Positions 18,126 to 25,909 of a DNA stretch of 64,000 nucleotides are shown here, piece after piece. The position numbers were made by a program, and so were the translations under genes. Each line of letters begins with the position of its first letter. The first letter of the stretch is position 1. The notes beneath the pieces are model-generated. The model did not search any database and was not told the origin of the DNA. It was given only the letters and a program-made list of their open reading frames with translations. The stretch spans positions 558,001-622,000 of the forward strand of contig CAVWAL010000023.1 of assembly GCA_963752935.1 (NCBI GenBank). Direction: 5' to 3'. The stretch is from RI-153 sp963752935. GTDB taxonomy: Bacteria; Chloroflexota; Anaerolineae; Caldilineales; Caldilineaceae.

Positions 18126-18375
18126 CGCTCTGTTCTCCTTTAGGATAGAATGTTCGCCCTCACGCACACAGGTCAAACTCGTCCCCAATTTGGACCACAC
18201 CCGGTCTGGTTCTGGGAGTTGTCATTTTCGCAGATCTGGGTATGATTGTCCATACATCTTCCCCGGTGGGCCCCTGATTTTGCGTATAAAGTGGATTGCA
18301 TGCGCACAAGCTCTTAACTCGTGCGGTAGGATCGGCTGTTGCCCTGGTTTTGAATCCGTTCACAGGAGAATCCTA

Positions 18376-18972
18376 ATGCGTCTGTTAGGCAAGTATGTTC
18401 ACTTTGTCGACGCGCTTACCGAACGTGTCGGTTGGCTTTCCATGATCATCGCAGCGTTGACTGTGCTCGTGGGATTTTACAATGTCGTGGCTCGCTATGT
18501 TGGACGCTTTATTGGCCTGCAGCTCTCTTCGAACATGTTCATTGAACTGCAATGGTACATGTTTTCGCTGGTCTTCTTTTTGAGTTTTGCCTATATCTTG
18601 AAAAACGGTATCAACGTGCGCGTAGACTTCATCTATGCCAATTGGTCGAAGCGTCGCAAAGCCACCCTCGATTTCTGGGGGCATCTCTTCTTTTTGCTGC
18701 CGTTCTGCGTGCTCGGCATCTGGTTCACGGTCAACCCCGTCCTCTCGTCCTGGGGGAGGCTGCCCAATGGCAATTGGGGGCCGTGGGAGATGTCGCCCGA
18801 CCCGAACGGTCTGCCCCGGGCGCCGATCAAATCGATGATCATCGTGGCCTTCACGCTGCTTCTCCTCCAAACCATCTCCGAATTGATCAAACTCTATGCA
18901 ATCATGCGCGGTCAAGAGCGTTTGCTCGACATTGACCGCGTTGAAAGTGACGCCCCGGTGCGCATTGAATAG
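18376..18972 (+). CDS. dctQ: TRAP transporter small permease (DctQ type)
   Basis: The 198-residue protein has four predicted membrane helices (about 23-44, 58-80, 98-117, 150-172). The start at 18376 is preceded by AGGAGA, and the open frame upstream is non-coding. The family motif is seen in GFYNVVARYVGRFIG and ELQWYMFSLVFFLSFAYILKNGINVRVDFIY. DctQ is the small membrane subunit that joins the large permease of the Na+-driven tripartite carriers. The DctM gene follows after 47 bases. The insert GRLPNGNWGPWEMSPDPNGLPRAPIK is typical of the TakP/DctQ subfamily for keto or hydroxy acids. Confidence 0.93.
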   Translation: MRLLGKYVHFVDALTERVGWLSMIIAALTVLVGFYNVVARYVGRFIGLQLSSNMFIELQWYMFSLVFFLSFAYILKNGINVRVDFIYANWSKRRKATLDFWGHLFFLLPFCVLGIWFTVNPVLSSWGRLPNGNWGPWEMSPDPNGLPRAPIKSMIIVAFTLLLLQTISELIKLYAIMRGQERLLDIDRVESDAPVRIE

Positions 18973-19019
18973 TTTCAGCCGTTGGCTCGTTGCTATGCCC
19001 ACACCCGAAAGGATCTCTC

Positions 19020-20360
19020 ATGGGGTTTGAATGGCTTGCCGTCATCATGTTTGTGCTGTTTTTTGTGCTGATCCTGTATGGCTACCCGGTCGCATTTTCC
19101 TTTGCCGGCACCGCCATCGTCTTCATGTTGATCGGCCTGGCGGTAGGCGCGTTTAACATTAATCTGTTGCGGCTGCTGCCCAATCGCTGGTTCGGCACCA
19201 TGTCGGATTTTACGCTGTTGGCGATCATCTTCTTCGTTTTTATGGGCGCCATCTTTGAAAAGTCTGGGCTGGCCGAACGGTTGTTGGAAACTGTGGGCAT
19301 TATGATGGGGCCGATCCGCGGTGGACTGGCGTTGGCTGTTGTGCTGGTAGGGACGCTGTTGGCGGCGGCCACGGGTGTGGTGGCGGCCACGGTCATCGTC
19401 ATGGGGCTGCTTTCGCTGCCGGTGATGATCCGATACGGCTACAATCATCAACTCGCCACCGGGATCATCACGGCGTCGGGGACGTTGGCGCAGTTACTAC
19501 CGCCGAGTCTGGTGCTGGTGGTCTTGAGCGATCAGATTGGCGTTTCGGTGGGCGATCTCTTCCTGGGCGCGCTCTTCCCGGGGCTGATTCTGTCGGGTCT
19601 CTACGCCCTCTATGTGATCTTTATCGCCATTATTCGCCCGCAGGACGCGCCCGCCCTCCCACCGGAAGCACGCACACTACGCGGTGCGGCGCTGGCCCGG
19701 CGGGCTCTCGTTGCCGTTGTGCCGCCATTGCTGCTGATCTTCGCAGTGCTGGGCAGCATCTTCTTTGGCGTTGCCACACCCACCGAGGCGGGCGCGGTGG
19801 GCGCGTTTGGGGCATGCTTCCTCAGCTTTCTCAACGGCAACCTGAACTGGCGCTTGATCCGCGACGCCGCCCGCGCCACCGCCAATATCACGGCGCTGGT
19901 GATCATGATCCTCTTTTGTTCGACCTACTTTGGGCTTGTCTTTGACGGTCTAGGCGGGCAGGAGTACGTGAAAGGCTTCCTGACCAATTTGCCGGGCGGC
20001 TTCTGGGGCTTCATTATTGCTGCTAATATTATTATCTTCCTGCTGGGCATTAACCTGGAGTTCATCGAGATCAGCTTCATCGCCATGCCGTTGTTGGTGC
20101 CCGCTGCCCGCGAACTGGGTGTAGACCTGGTCTGGTTCGGTGTGATGATGGCGATTAACCTCAACATGGCCTTCATTTCGCCGCCGGTAGGCTTTTCTCT
20201 GTTCTATCTACAGAGCGTCGCCCCGCCCGAAGTCAAGACCATCGACATTCACAAAGGCGCGCTGCCCTTCATGGTCTTACAGGCCATTGCCTTGATCATC
20301 GTGATCTTCTTCCCACAGACAGTGCAGTGGTTGGTAGAGGCTGCGAATAAAGTGCAGTAG
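19020..20360 (+). CDS. dctM: TRAP transporter large permease (DctM type)
   Basis: The 446-residue protein carries about twelve membrane segments. Start at 19020 (MGFEWLAVIMFVLFF) with AAAGGA upstream. Family features: FSFAGTAIVFMLIGLAVG, LAIIFFVFMGAIFEKSGLAERLL, GGLALAVVLVGTLLAAATGVVAATVIVMGLLSLPVMI, ASGTLAQLLPPSLVLVV and the conserved GVATPTEAGAVGAFGA. It transports the acid brought by the periplasmic receptor, driven by Na+ or H+. It forms an operon with dctQ; the receptor gene lies convergent just downstream. Confidence 0.95.
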   Translation: MGFEWLAVIMFVLFFVLILYGYPVAFSFAGTAIVFMLIGLAVGAFNINLLRLLPNRWFGTMSDFTLLAIIFFVFMGAIFEKSGLAERLLETVGIMMGPIRGGLALAVVLVGTLLAAATGVVAATVIVMGLLSLPVMIRYGYNHQLATGIITASGTLAQLLPPSLVLVVLSDQIGVSVGDLFLGALFPGLILSGLYALYVIFIAIIRPQDAPALPPEARTLRGAALARRALVAVVPPLLLIFAVLGSIFFGVATPTEAGAVGAFGACFLSFLNGNLNWRLIRDAARATANITALVIMILFCSTYFGLVFDGLGGQEYVKGFLTNLPGGFWGFIIAANIIIFLLGINLEFIEISFIAMPLLVPAARELGVDLVWFGVMMAINLNMAFISPPVGFSLFYLQSVAPPEVKTIDIHKGALPFMVLQAIALIIVIFFPQTVQWLVEAANKVQ

Positions 20361-20403
20361 AGGGAGAGGTGCGCCGGGTTTTTGAGGATCGATCGAGTGA
20401 ATC

Positions 20404-20448
20404 GTGCGGTATGCGGACAGTTCGTTAGCGAAACTCCGCATACCGCAT
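20404..20448. terminator. Bidirectional terminator between dctM and dctP
   Basis: GTGCGGTATGCGGA and TCCGCATACCGCAT form a 14-bp stem with a 17-base loop; ATTTTATT follows on the plus side. It lies between two convergent genes of the same transporter. Confidence 0.75.
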
Positions 20449-20455
20449 GATTTTA

Positions 20456-21592
20456 TTAACTCTGCGCTCGCGACTTGATATACTGGCTGAACGCAAACTC
20501 ATTGAGACCACTCCAGCCGTTGATCTTGACGCGGAAGGCATCCCACTGTTCAAAGATGGCGGCAAACTCGGCATCGGCTGCCGAAAATTCCTGATAGATC
20601 TCGTTGGCGGTTTCGTAGGCTATATCCAGGATCTCCTGGCTGTACTGGCGCAGTTCGGTGCCCGAATCGAGCAGACGCTGTAACGCCTCGCCGTTACGCG
20701 ATTCGTAGAGAGAGAGCATCGTTAAGTTGGCTTCATAAGCCGCCGTGCGGATGATCTCCTGGTATTCCACAGGCAGATTGTTCCACTCGTCGAGGTTAAT
20801 CTCCACTTCAAGCGTTGCACTGGGTTCCCACCAGCCGGGGTAGTAGTAGAACTGCGCCACTTTGTTCAACCCCAGGATCTCATCATCGTACGGACCCACC
20901 CACTCGGCGGCGTCGATGGCACCGGTCTGCAAGGCCTGGAAGATTTCTCCGCCCGGCACCACCTGCACGGTGACGCCCAGGCGGTTCATCACTTCACCAC
21001 CCAGCCCGGGGATACGGAACTTGATCCCTTGCAGGTCGGCGGTTGTGTTCACCTCGTTACGGAACCAGCCGCCCATCTGCGCCCCCGTATTGCCCGCCGG
21101 GAACTGGATCACGTTAAAGCGATCGCGATAAAAATTCTGCATCAATTCCAGACCGCCGCCTTCATAGAGCCAGGCATTCTGTTGCTGTGCCGTCAGCCCA
21201 AAGGGCAGTGTGGTGCCAAAAGCCACGGTCGGGCTTTTGCCGGTGTAGTAGTAAGAAGCGGTATGTCCACAGGGGACGGCGCCCTGAGAAACAACATCCA
21301 ACACCTGGAGGCCGGGCGCCAATTCACCCGCAGCGCGTGGTGTAATGGTAAACTTGCCACCGGTCATGGCGCTGACCCGATCGGCGAAGAGCTGCGCACC
21401 GCCGAAGAGCACATCCAGCGACACAGGCCAACTGGTGGCCATCTGCCAATCGAGCGTGGGCAGCGACGGATTCTCACTGGCGGCTTGTTGCACCTGTGCG
21501 GCGGGCAGGGCCGTCGTACAGGCAGCAGCGCTGAGCGCGGCCACACCGACCGCCCCTTTAGACGCCAAACCCAAAAAGTCTCTACGCTTCAT
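20456..21592 (-). CDS. TRAP transporter substrate-binding protein (TakP-like)
   Basis: The 378-residue DctP-family receptor starts at 21592 (AAGGAG upstream). The N-terminus MKRRDFLGLASKG is a twin-arginine-type signal, and SAAACTT may be a lipobox. The mature part has LQGIKFRIPGLGGEVMNRLGVTVQVVPGGEIFQALQTGAIDAAEWVGPYDD and FYYYPGWWEPSATLEV (described in pieces). This is the TakP/lactate-binding type, which binds 2-oxo or 2-hydroxy carboxylates through an Arg; the Arg of FRIPG is probably that residue. It is encoded opposite to the permeases, so the three subunits are regulated from two promoters. Confidence 0.93.
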   Translation of the reverse strand: MKRRDFLGLASKGAVGVAALSAAACTTALPAAQVQQAASENPSLPTLDWQMATSWPVSLDVLFGGAQLFADRVSAMTGGKFTITPRAAGELAPGLQVLDVVSQGAVPCGHTASYYYTGKSPTVAFGTTLPFGLTAQQQNAWLYEGGGLELMQNFYRDRFNVIQFPAGNTGAQMGGWFRNEVNTTADLQGIKFRIPGLGGEVMNRLGVTVQVVPGGEIFQALQTGAIDAAEWVGPYDDEILGLNKVAQFYYYPGWWEPSATLEVEINLDEWNNLPVEYQEIIRTAAYEANLTMLSLYESRNGEALQRLLDSGTELRQYSQEILDIAYETANEIYQEFSAADAEFAAIFEQWDAFRVKINGWSGLNEFAFSQYIKSRAQS

Positions 21593-21826
21593 AACATGCT
21601 CCTTGTTCGATTCTGATGGAAAACAACGTGGCAAATCGACAACACGAGAGGATCCTGCCCCAATGGCTGCAAGCGCCAGGATCGCCGAGACAGAAAAGTA
21701 GGGCGATACCAGTTGCGCATGTATGGATGGGAGGCAAAGGGAAGTGCGACTATTGTAACCGGAAGTAAGGTGTTGTCAAGTTGATTGCGAGTGCGCGGTG
21801 CCGGGTACTGAGGGCGTGCTCTGTAG

Positions 21827-21832
21827 TACAAT
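21827..21832 (+). promoter_or_regulatory. Promoter -10 box immediately before the rlmD-like start
   Basis: TACAAT ends six bases before the ATG at 21839, and there is no Shine-Dalgarno site. If used, transcription would begin at or next to the start codon, giving a leaderless mRNA. The -35 side is weak. Confidence 0.4.
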
Positions 21833-21838
21833 TCCACT

Positions 21839-22972
21839 ATGCAGACGACGATAGAACTAGAACTGGATACGATGACGCCGGGCGGGGATGCGCTGGGGCG
21901 TATGGACGGGATGGTGGTTTTCGTGCCTTACGGAGTGGCGGGGGACCGGGTACGCGTCCGCCTGGTACAGCGCAAGAAACGGTTCGCCCGCGCCGAGATT
22001 GTGGAAATCCTGCAACCATCGGCGCAGCGGACAACGCCGCGCTGCACCTACTTTGGCCGCTGCGGTGGCTGCGACTGGCAGCATATTGACTATCCGACGC
22101 AGGTGGCCTACAAAACGGCTATGGTTGAGGAGCAATTCCATCGCATCGGCCAGTTCGATGCGATCCGCGTGCGGCCCTGTGTGCCCTGCCCCACGCCCTA
22201 CGGCTATCGCAACCGGGCTCGTCTGGCCCGCTCCGCGCAGAATCGCCCCGGCTATCGGGCAGCCCGATCCAACACCGTCATCGAAGTGGACGATTGCCCC
22301 ATTCTCGAAGCGGAGCTCAATCGCACATTGCAGGTGGCGGCGCAAAACGGACTGAGCAACGGCTCGGGTGACTGGGAATTGCGCCCCGAGGCGTCTAGCC
22401 TGCGCGTGGGCGACTTCGTCTACCACGTTTCACCCGAATCGTTCTTCCAGGTAAATACGGCGATTGCTGCCCGGCTCGTGGATGAAGTGTTGGCTCGCCT
22501 GCAACTGCCCGAATCGGCGCGGGTGCTCGATCTCTACTGCGGGGTCGGACTCTTCACGCTGCCGCTCAGCCTGCGCGCCGCCGCTGTGACCGGCGTCGAG
22601 TTCAGCCCCACGGCCACGGACGATGCCCGCCGCAACCTCGCCGCCCTGCGTCAGGATCATGCGCAGGCGGCGACAGCCACGATCCTCACCGCCGCCGTGG
22701 AAGAGGCACTGACCCGCACTGAAATCGCCGATACCACCTGGGACGCCGTCATCCTTGATCCGCCGCGGGCCGGGGTGGATCGCACCGCACTGGCGCGGAT
22801 CGTGGCGTTGTCCCCGCGGCAGATCATCTATGTCTCCTGCGACCCGGCCACGCTTGCGCGTGATGCCCGCCTGCTCGTGGACGCGGGCTACCATATGGGC
22901 GAAATTCAGCCGCTAGACATGTTTGCGCAGACGCACCATGTAGAGTGCGTGGTGGGCTTTATGCGGGGTTAA
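21839..22972 (+). CDS. rlmD: RlmD/TrmA-family 5-methyluridine RNA methyltransferase
   Basis: A 377-residue SAM enzyme that would methylate C5 of a uridine in rRNA (23S U1939-type) or tRNA. Domains: N-terminal TRAM (about 5-60, GDALGRMDGMVVFVPYGVAGD), the iron-sulfur motif CTYFGRCGGCDW (three Cys, fourth at DDCPI), then the methyltransferase domain with VLDLYCGVGLFTLPLS, VILDPPRAG and the catalytic Cys in YVSCDPATLARD (near residue 340). The length is a little under the usual 430-450 residues, with a shortened middle part. RNA target not resolved. There is no ribosome binding site, and a -10-like box sits six bases upstream. Confidence 0.93.
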   Translation: MQTTIELELDTMTPGGDALGRMDGMVVFVPYGVAGDRVRVRLVQRKKRFARAEIVEILQPSAQRTTPRCTYFGRCGGCDWQHIDYPTQVAYKTAMVEEQFHRIGQFDAIRVRPCVPCPTPYGYRNRARLARSAQNRPGYRAARSNTVIEVDDCPILEAELNRTLQVAAQNGLSNGSGDWELRPEASSLRVGDFVYHVSPESFFQVNTAIAARLVDEVLARLQLPESARVLDLYCGVGLFTLPLSLRAAAVTGVEFSPTATDDARRNLAALRQDHAQAATATILTAAVEEALTRTEIADTTWDAVILDPPRAGVDRTALARIVALSPRQIIYVSCDPATLARDARLLVDAGYHMGEIQPLDMFAQTHHVECVVGFMRG

Positions 22973-23046
22973 GTGGAGAATGACTCTGGTTGTGGACGTG
23001 CAAGAAAACCATCCACGCGACGTCCCACACTTAATGTGGTATCACG

Positions 23047-24720
23047 TTAGATCCCGTTACCTCGAATGAACCCTGCCTCAATGGCTAAGCGGCGGAGCTG
23101 TTGTGCACGTTCGCGTCGAGAACCGTCAAAGTTGTCTAGCCCAAACCGGTCGTAAATCAGCGTGATGTAGTTGCGAATGGTACTCTCTGAACGCGCCGTG
23201 AGGTCGGCGATGGCACGGCGATCCGTGCCGTCGAGATAGAGGCCAAAGGTGGCGAGAAGGACTGGATTGGCTCTGGCGTCCCCTCGGGTAGAGAGCAACT
23301 CAGCCAGGGTAGGCAGCTTCTGAACCTGAATCCGGCCGTCGGCGAACAGTTCGGCCAGCAGACGTCGGATCGGCTCATCTGCCGCCTCGGTGATCTGATT
23401 GAGCAAGTGTACGTTGAGCAGGTCCAAGACATCGGCAGCGCGTTGTCGGGTAACGGCGTTTCGATGGGTAAGCAGTTGCTGCAATTCTGGAATGGCTTGC
23501 TCACCCAAGTGTTTGACGAGGATGCGCTCGGCCAAGCTGGCTTGCAAATCGGCCACAAAGGCGTGGGTGCAAACCGTCGCCATGATCTGTGGATGCCACC
23601 AATGCGGAAAATAATCAACGTTCCACTGGGCTGCCCAGCCGAAACCGAGTGCCATCTCTTCTTCGGCGCGTTCGATCTGTCCTGTCTTCAGGTAAACATA
23701 AGCCAGGTGGCAGCGTAGCGCGAAGATGGAGAGTTCGTCACCCGAGGTTTGGTAAAAGTTGAGACTCTGGCGCAGCAACTCTTGGGCATCATGGTACCGT
23801 GCGGTCAGGCTGTAAAGAGCGGCCAGGAAGACGTTGAAGCTGGCGGTCTGGCCGCGATCGGTTGTTTGTAGAGAACGGAAGATGCGCTGTCGTGCGCCGG
23901 CATAGTTGTCGACCAGGATGTCGAGCCAGGCACGGTTGATGTCGATCCATGAACGGAAGAGCTCGAAGCCGATTTCGGTCAGCAGTTGATCGGCCTCTTT
24001 GTACAGGTCGGCTGCTTCTGCATAGCGCCCCCAGCCACGCAGCACATTCGCCCGGCTCAACCGTTGGTAGACACGATACTTGCCCAACTGTTGTTGATCG
24101 GCGTGGAAGATGGCCTCTTGGCCAATCGCCGCCGCCTCGGCAAAATCGCCCTGGTACCAATGATTGTGGATCTCGCTGTTGCGTAACCAGGCCAGTGTCC
24201 ACGGTGGCGGTGTGCTCAGGGCAAGGCGACTGCGCGCCATTTCCAAATAAGCGGCGCCCATTTGGAAACGCCCCATCTGTCGCGCCGTGGCGCCGATGAG
24301 CAGGATGGCGTTTAACTGACCACCGACATGACGGCTTTGTTCATAGTAATGGAGTGCTTGCTGCCCAAAGTGCAGTCCCTGGCTTAGCCATCCCACATCA
24401 GGAGCCAGACGCGCCAACCCAAAGTAGGCTTCTGCTTGCACGTCGGGGGGGAGTGCGGGGTAGCGTGTCAGAAGGGTAGAGACTTCTTCGGTATAGAGCA
24501 TGGCTGCGCCCAGATCCTCGCGACGATGATGGATCTGCGCCAATAGCAGACAGGCGAGCACTTCACCGCCGACTCGCCCGGTGTCGTTGTACAAGGCGCG
24601 TGCGGCTTCGGCATAAACCAGCGCCTGGTCCAGCTTTCCATCGGCCAACAGCGCACGCGCGTCTGCCAACAATGAATCTGGATCGTTCGATTGCGGAAGT
24701 GGTACGGGAGTAACATCCAT
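23047..24720 (-). CDS. TPR-rich regulatory protein with C-terminal LuxR-like helix-turn-helix
   Basis: About 557 residues. The N-terminal two thirds are tetratricopeptide-like helices (AEAARALYNDTGRVGGEVLACLLLAQIHH, YEQSRHVGGQLNAILLIGATARQMGRFQMG, CHLAYVYLKTGQIERAEEEM). The end carries a FGLYLDG...AIADLTARSESTIRNYITLIYDRFGLD segment, which reads as a LuxR/GerE-type helix-turn-helix. It is thus a MalT- or LuxR-like transcription factor, but I see no P-loop ATPase domain. The start at 24720 is preferred (AAGGTGA nine bases upstream) over 24765, which lacks any such site. Targets are unknown. Confidence 0.75.
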   Translation of the reverse strand: MDVTPVPLPQSNDPDSLLADARALLADGKLDQALVYAEAARALYNDTGRVGGEVLACLLLAQIHHRREDLGAAMLYTEEVSTLLTRYPALPPDVQAEAYFGLARLAPDVGWLSQGLHFGQQALHYYEQSRHVGGQLNAILLIGATARQMGRFQMGAAYLEMARSRLALSTPPPWTLAWLRNSEIHNHWYQGDFAEAAAIGQEAIFHADQQQLGKYRVYQRLSRANVLRGWGRYAEAADLYKEADQLLTEIGFELFRSWIDINRAWLDILVDNYAGARQRIFRSLQTTDRGQTASFNVFLAALYSLTARYHDAQELLRQSLNFYQTSGDELSIFALRCHLAYVYLKTGQIERAEEEMALGFGWAAQWNVDYFPHWWHPQIMATVCTHAFVADLQASLAERILVKHLGEQAIPELQQLLTHRNAVTRQRAADVLDLLNVHLLNQITEAADEPIRRLLAELFADGRIQVQKLPTLAELLSTRGDARANPVLLATFGLYLDGTDRRAIADLTARSESTIRNYITLIYDRFGLDNFDGSRRERAQQLRRLAIEAGFIRGNGI

Positions 24721-24846
24721 CGAGGCAATCACCTTGAAAAAAGGCAAGGGAAATACGAGGCCCATGATTGCGAGGATGGAGTGATGAGGGCGTTGGCCTG
24801 ATTATACCACGGTGCGACGCCGTGGCAAAAGCAGGCCAACAACCTG

Positions 24847-25002
24847 GGGTGCGTCCCAAGTTTTTCGGTTCTGATCGTCAGGGCAGCTACGCAGAACGGA
24901 CCGGCACGGAGGCCGGTCCCTACACGTAGGGATGGACCTCCGTGTCCATCCGTCGTGGCTTCCCGCTAGGCATGAACCCACCCAATACTATGGGACACAC
25001 CC
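24847..25002 (+). mobile_element. MITE family A, copy A4
   Basis: This 156-bp copy has a perfect 9-bp duplication, aacaacctg, at 24838-24846 and 25003-25011. It lies in the same orientation as A1, A2 and A5, and with A5 it brackets the spoVS-like gene. Confidence 0.92.
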
Positions 25003-25060
25003 AACAACCTGGGGTAACTATCAGATTCGGGGCGAACCTGCCGGGCACTTCACGAAGGAC

Positions 25061-25390
25061 TTAGACAGGAAAGGCGCGGATTGTGATACGCACAGCGGTA
25101 CGCTTGGCGTCAAAACCGTCCTCTACCGTGAGGAAGGCCGGCTGTTGAATCAGATCCAATCCGTCTTTGGTCAAATAGTCTCGGGCGATGATGGTCGCCT
25201 TGAGCGCTTGATAGACGGCAGCTAATCCCATGGCGTGAAGATGAATGATCGGCTGTACGCGCAGCATCTTAGCGATGGAGCCGGCGAGTGCATGCGGGGG
25301 TGAACTGGATGAAACGCGTAACACTGGCGCTTCGGTGTCCGCAGTGAGTGAAGATCCAGATGAAGTGGTGAAATAAAAATCATCAATCAT
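25061..25390 (-). CDS. spoVS: SpoVS-family protein
   Basis: 109 residues from the ATG at 25390 (MIDDFYF; AGAGGG upstream); a GTG 60 bases further is in frame. After about 20 variable residues comes the whole SpoVS domain: VLRVSSSSPPHALAGSIAKMLR, then HLHAMGLAAVYQALKATIIARDYL and GLDLIQQPAFLTVED...TAVRITIRAF. In Bacillus SpoVS affects spore-coat assembly and division, and structural work places the fold near Alba-type nucleic-acid binders. In Chloroflexota it is not tied to sporulation. The gene sits between two direct MITE copies (A4 and A5), 600-700 bases apart, in a decayed area. Confidence 0.9.
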   Translation of the reverse strand: MIDDFYFTTSSGSSLTADTEAPVLRVSSSSPPHALAGSIAKMLRVQPIIHLHAMGLAAVYQALKATIIARDYLTKDGLDLIQQPAFLTVEDGFDAKRTAVRITIRAFPV

Positions 25391-25510
25391 GACGCCCTCT
25401 ACAGTTAGATGTTCGGCGGAGGAAACAAAACCTAGTGCCGACTCTATCACGTAAGGATCGTCAGGTCACGGGACTAGATGTCCTGAAGGAAGCGTAAGAA
25501 TGTCCGGTTT

Positions 25511-25900
25511 TACGATTCGACCAGTTCGCCCAGCGCGCCAGCGCGGCTTCGAGGGAGGTGTCGATCTCCTGGAGGCGCGCCATGATGCCTTGGCGGTGTC
25601 AGGCAGATTCGCCAGCAGCACAGGGTCAAGAGGGGGTGCGTCCCAAGTTTTTCGGTTCTGATCTTCAGGGCAGCTACCCAGAACGGACCGGCACGGAGGC
25701 CGGTCCCTACACGTAGGGATGGACCTCCGTGTCCATCGGTCGTGGCTTCCCGGTAGACATGGACCCACCCTAATAATATGGGACACACCCGGTCAAGAGT
25801 GGCGATGAGTGCAGGCGGTAACTCCAATTTGGCCTTCTCAGAGAACAGCAGGCGGGCCCGATAATTTACAGCGTATCCAAAAGCCTGGATTCGGCGGATA
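25511..25900 (-). pseudogene. Decayed open frame split by MITE A5, fused to an ABC-F tail fragment
   Basis: If the MITE and one copy of its target duplication are removed, the frame reads on without a shift: AFGYAVNYRARLLFSEKA, then LELPPALIATLDP and VLLANLPDTAKAS. The part at 25511-25573 is a diverged copy of the last 63-72 bases of the neighbouring ABC-F gene (27061-27132), with a 9-base deletion and several substitutions, and mostly out of frame. The first half matches no family that I recognise. The whole is a gene remnant, not a working gene. Confidence 0.65.
25633..25790 (+). mobile_element. MITE family A, copy A5
   Basis: This copy is 158 bp if the duplicated target ggtcaagag (25624-25632 and 25791-25799) is taken as exact; the element then starts GGGGTGCGTCCC. 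It is inserted in the pseudogene and interrupts an otherwise open frame. Confidence 0.9.
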
Positions 25901-25909
25901 GGCCATCGA

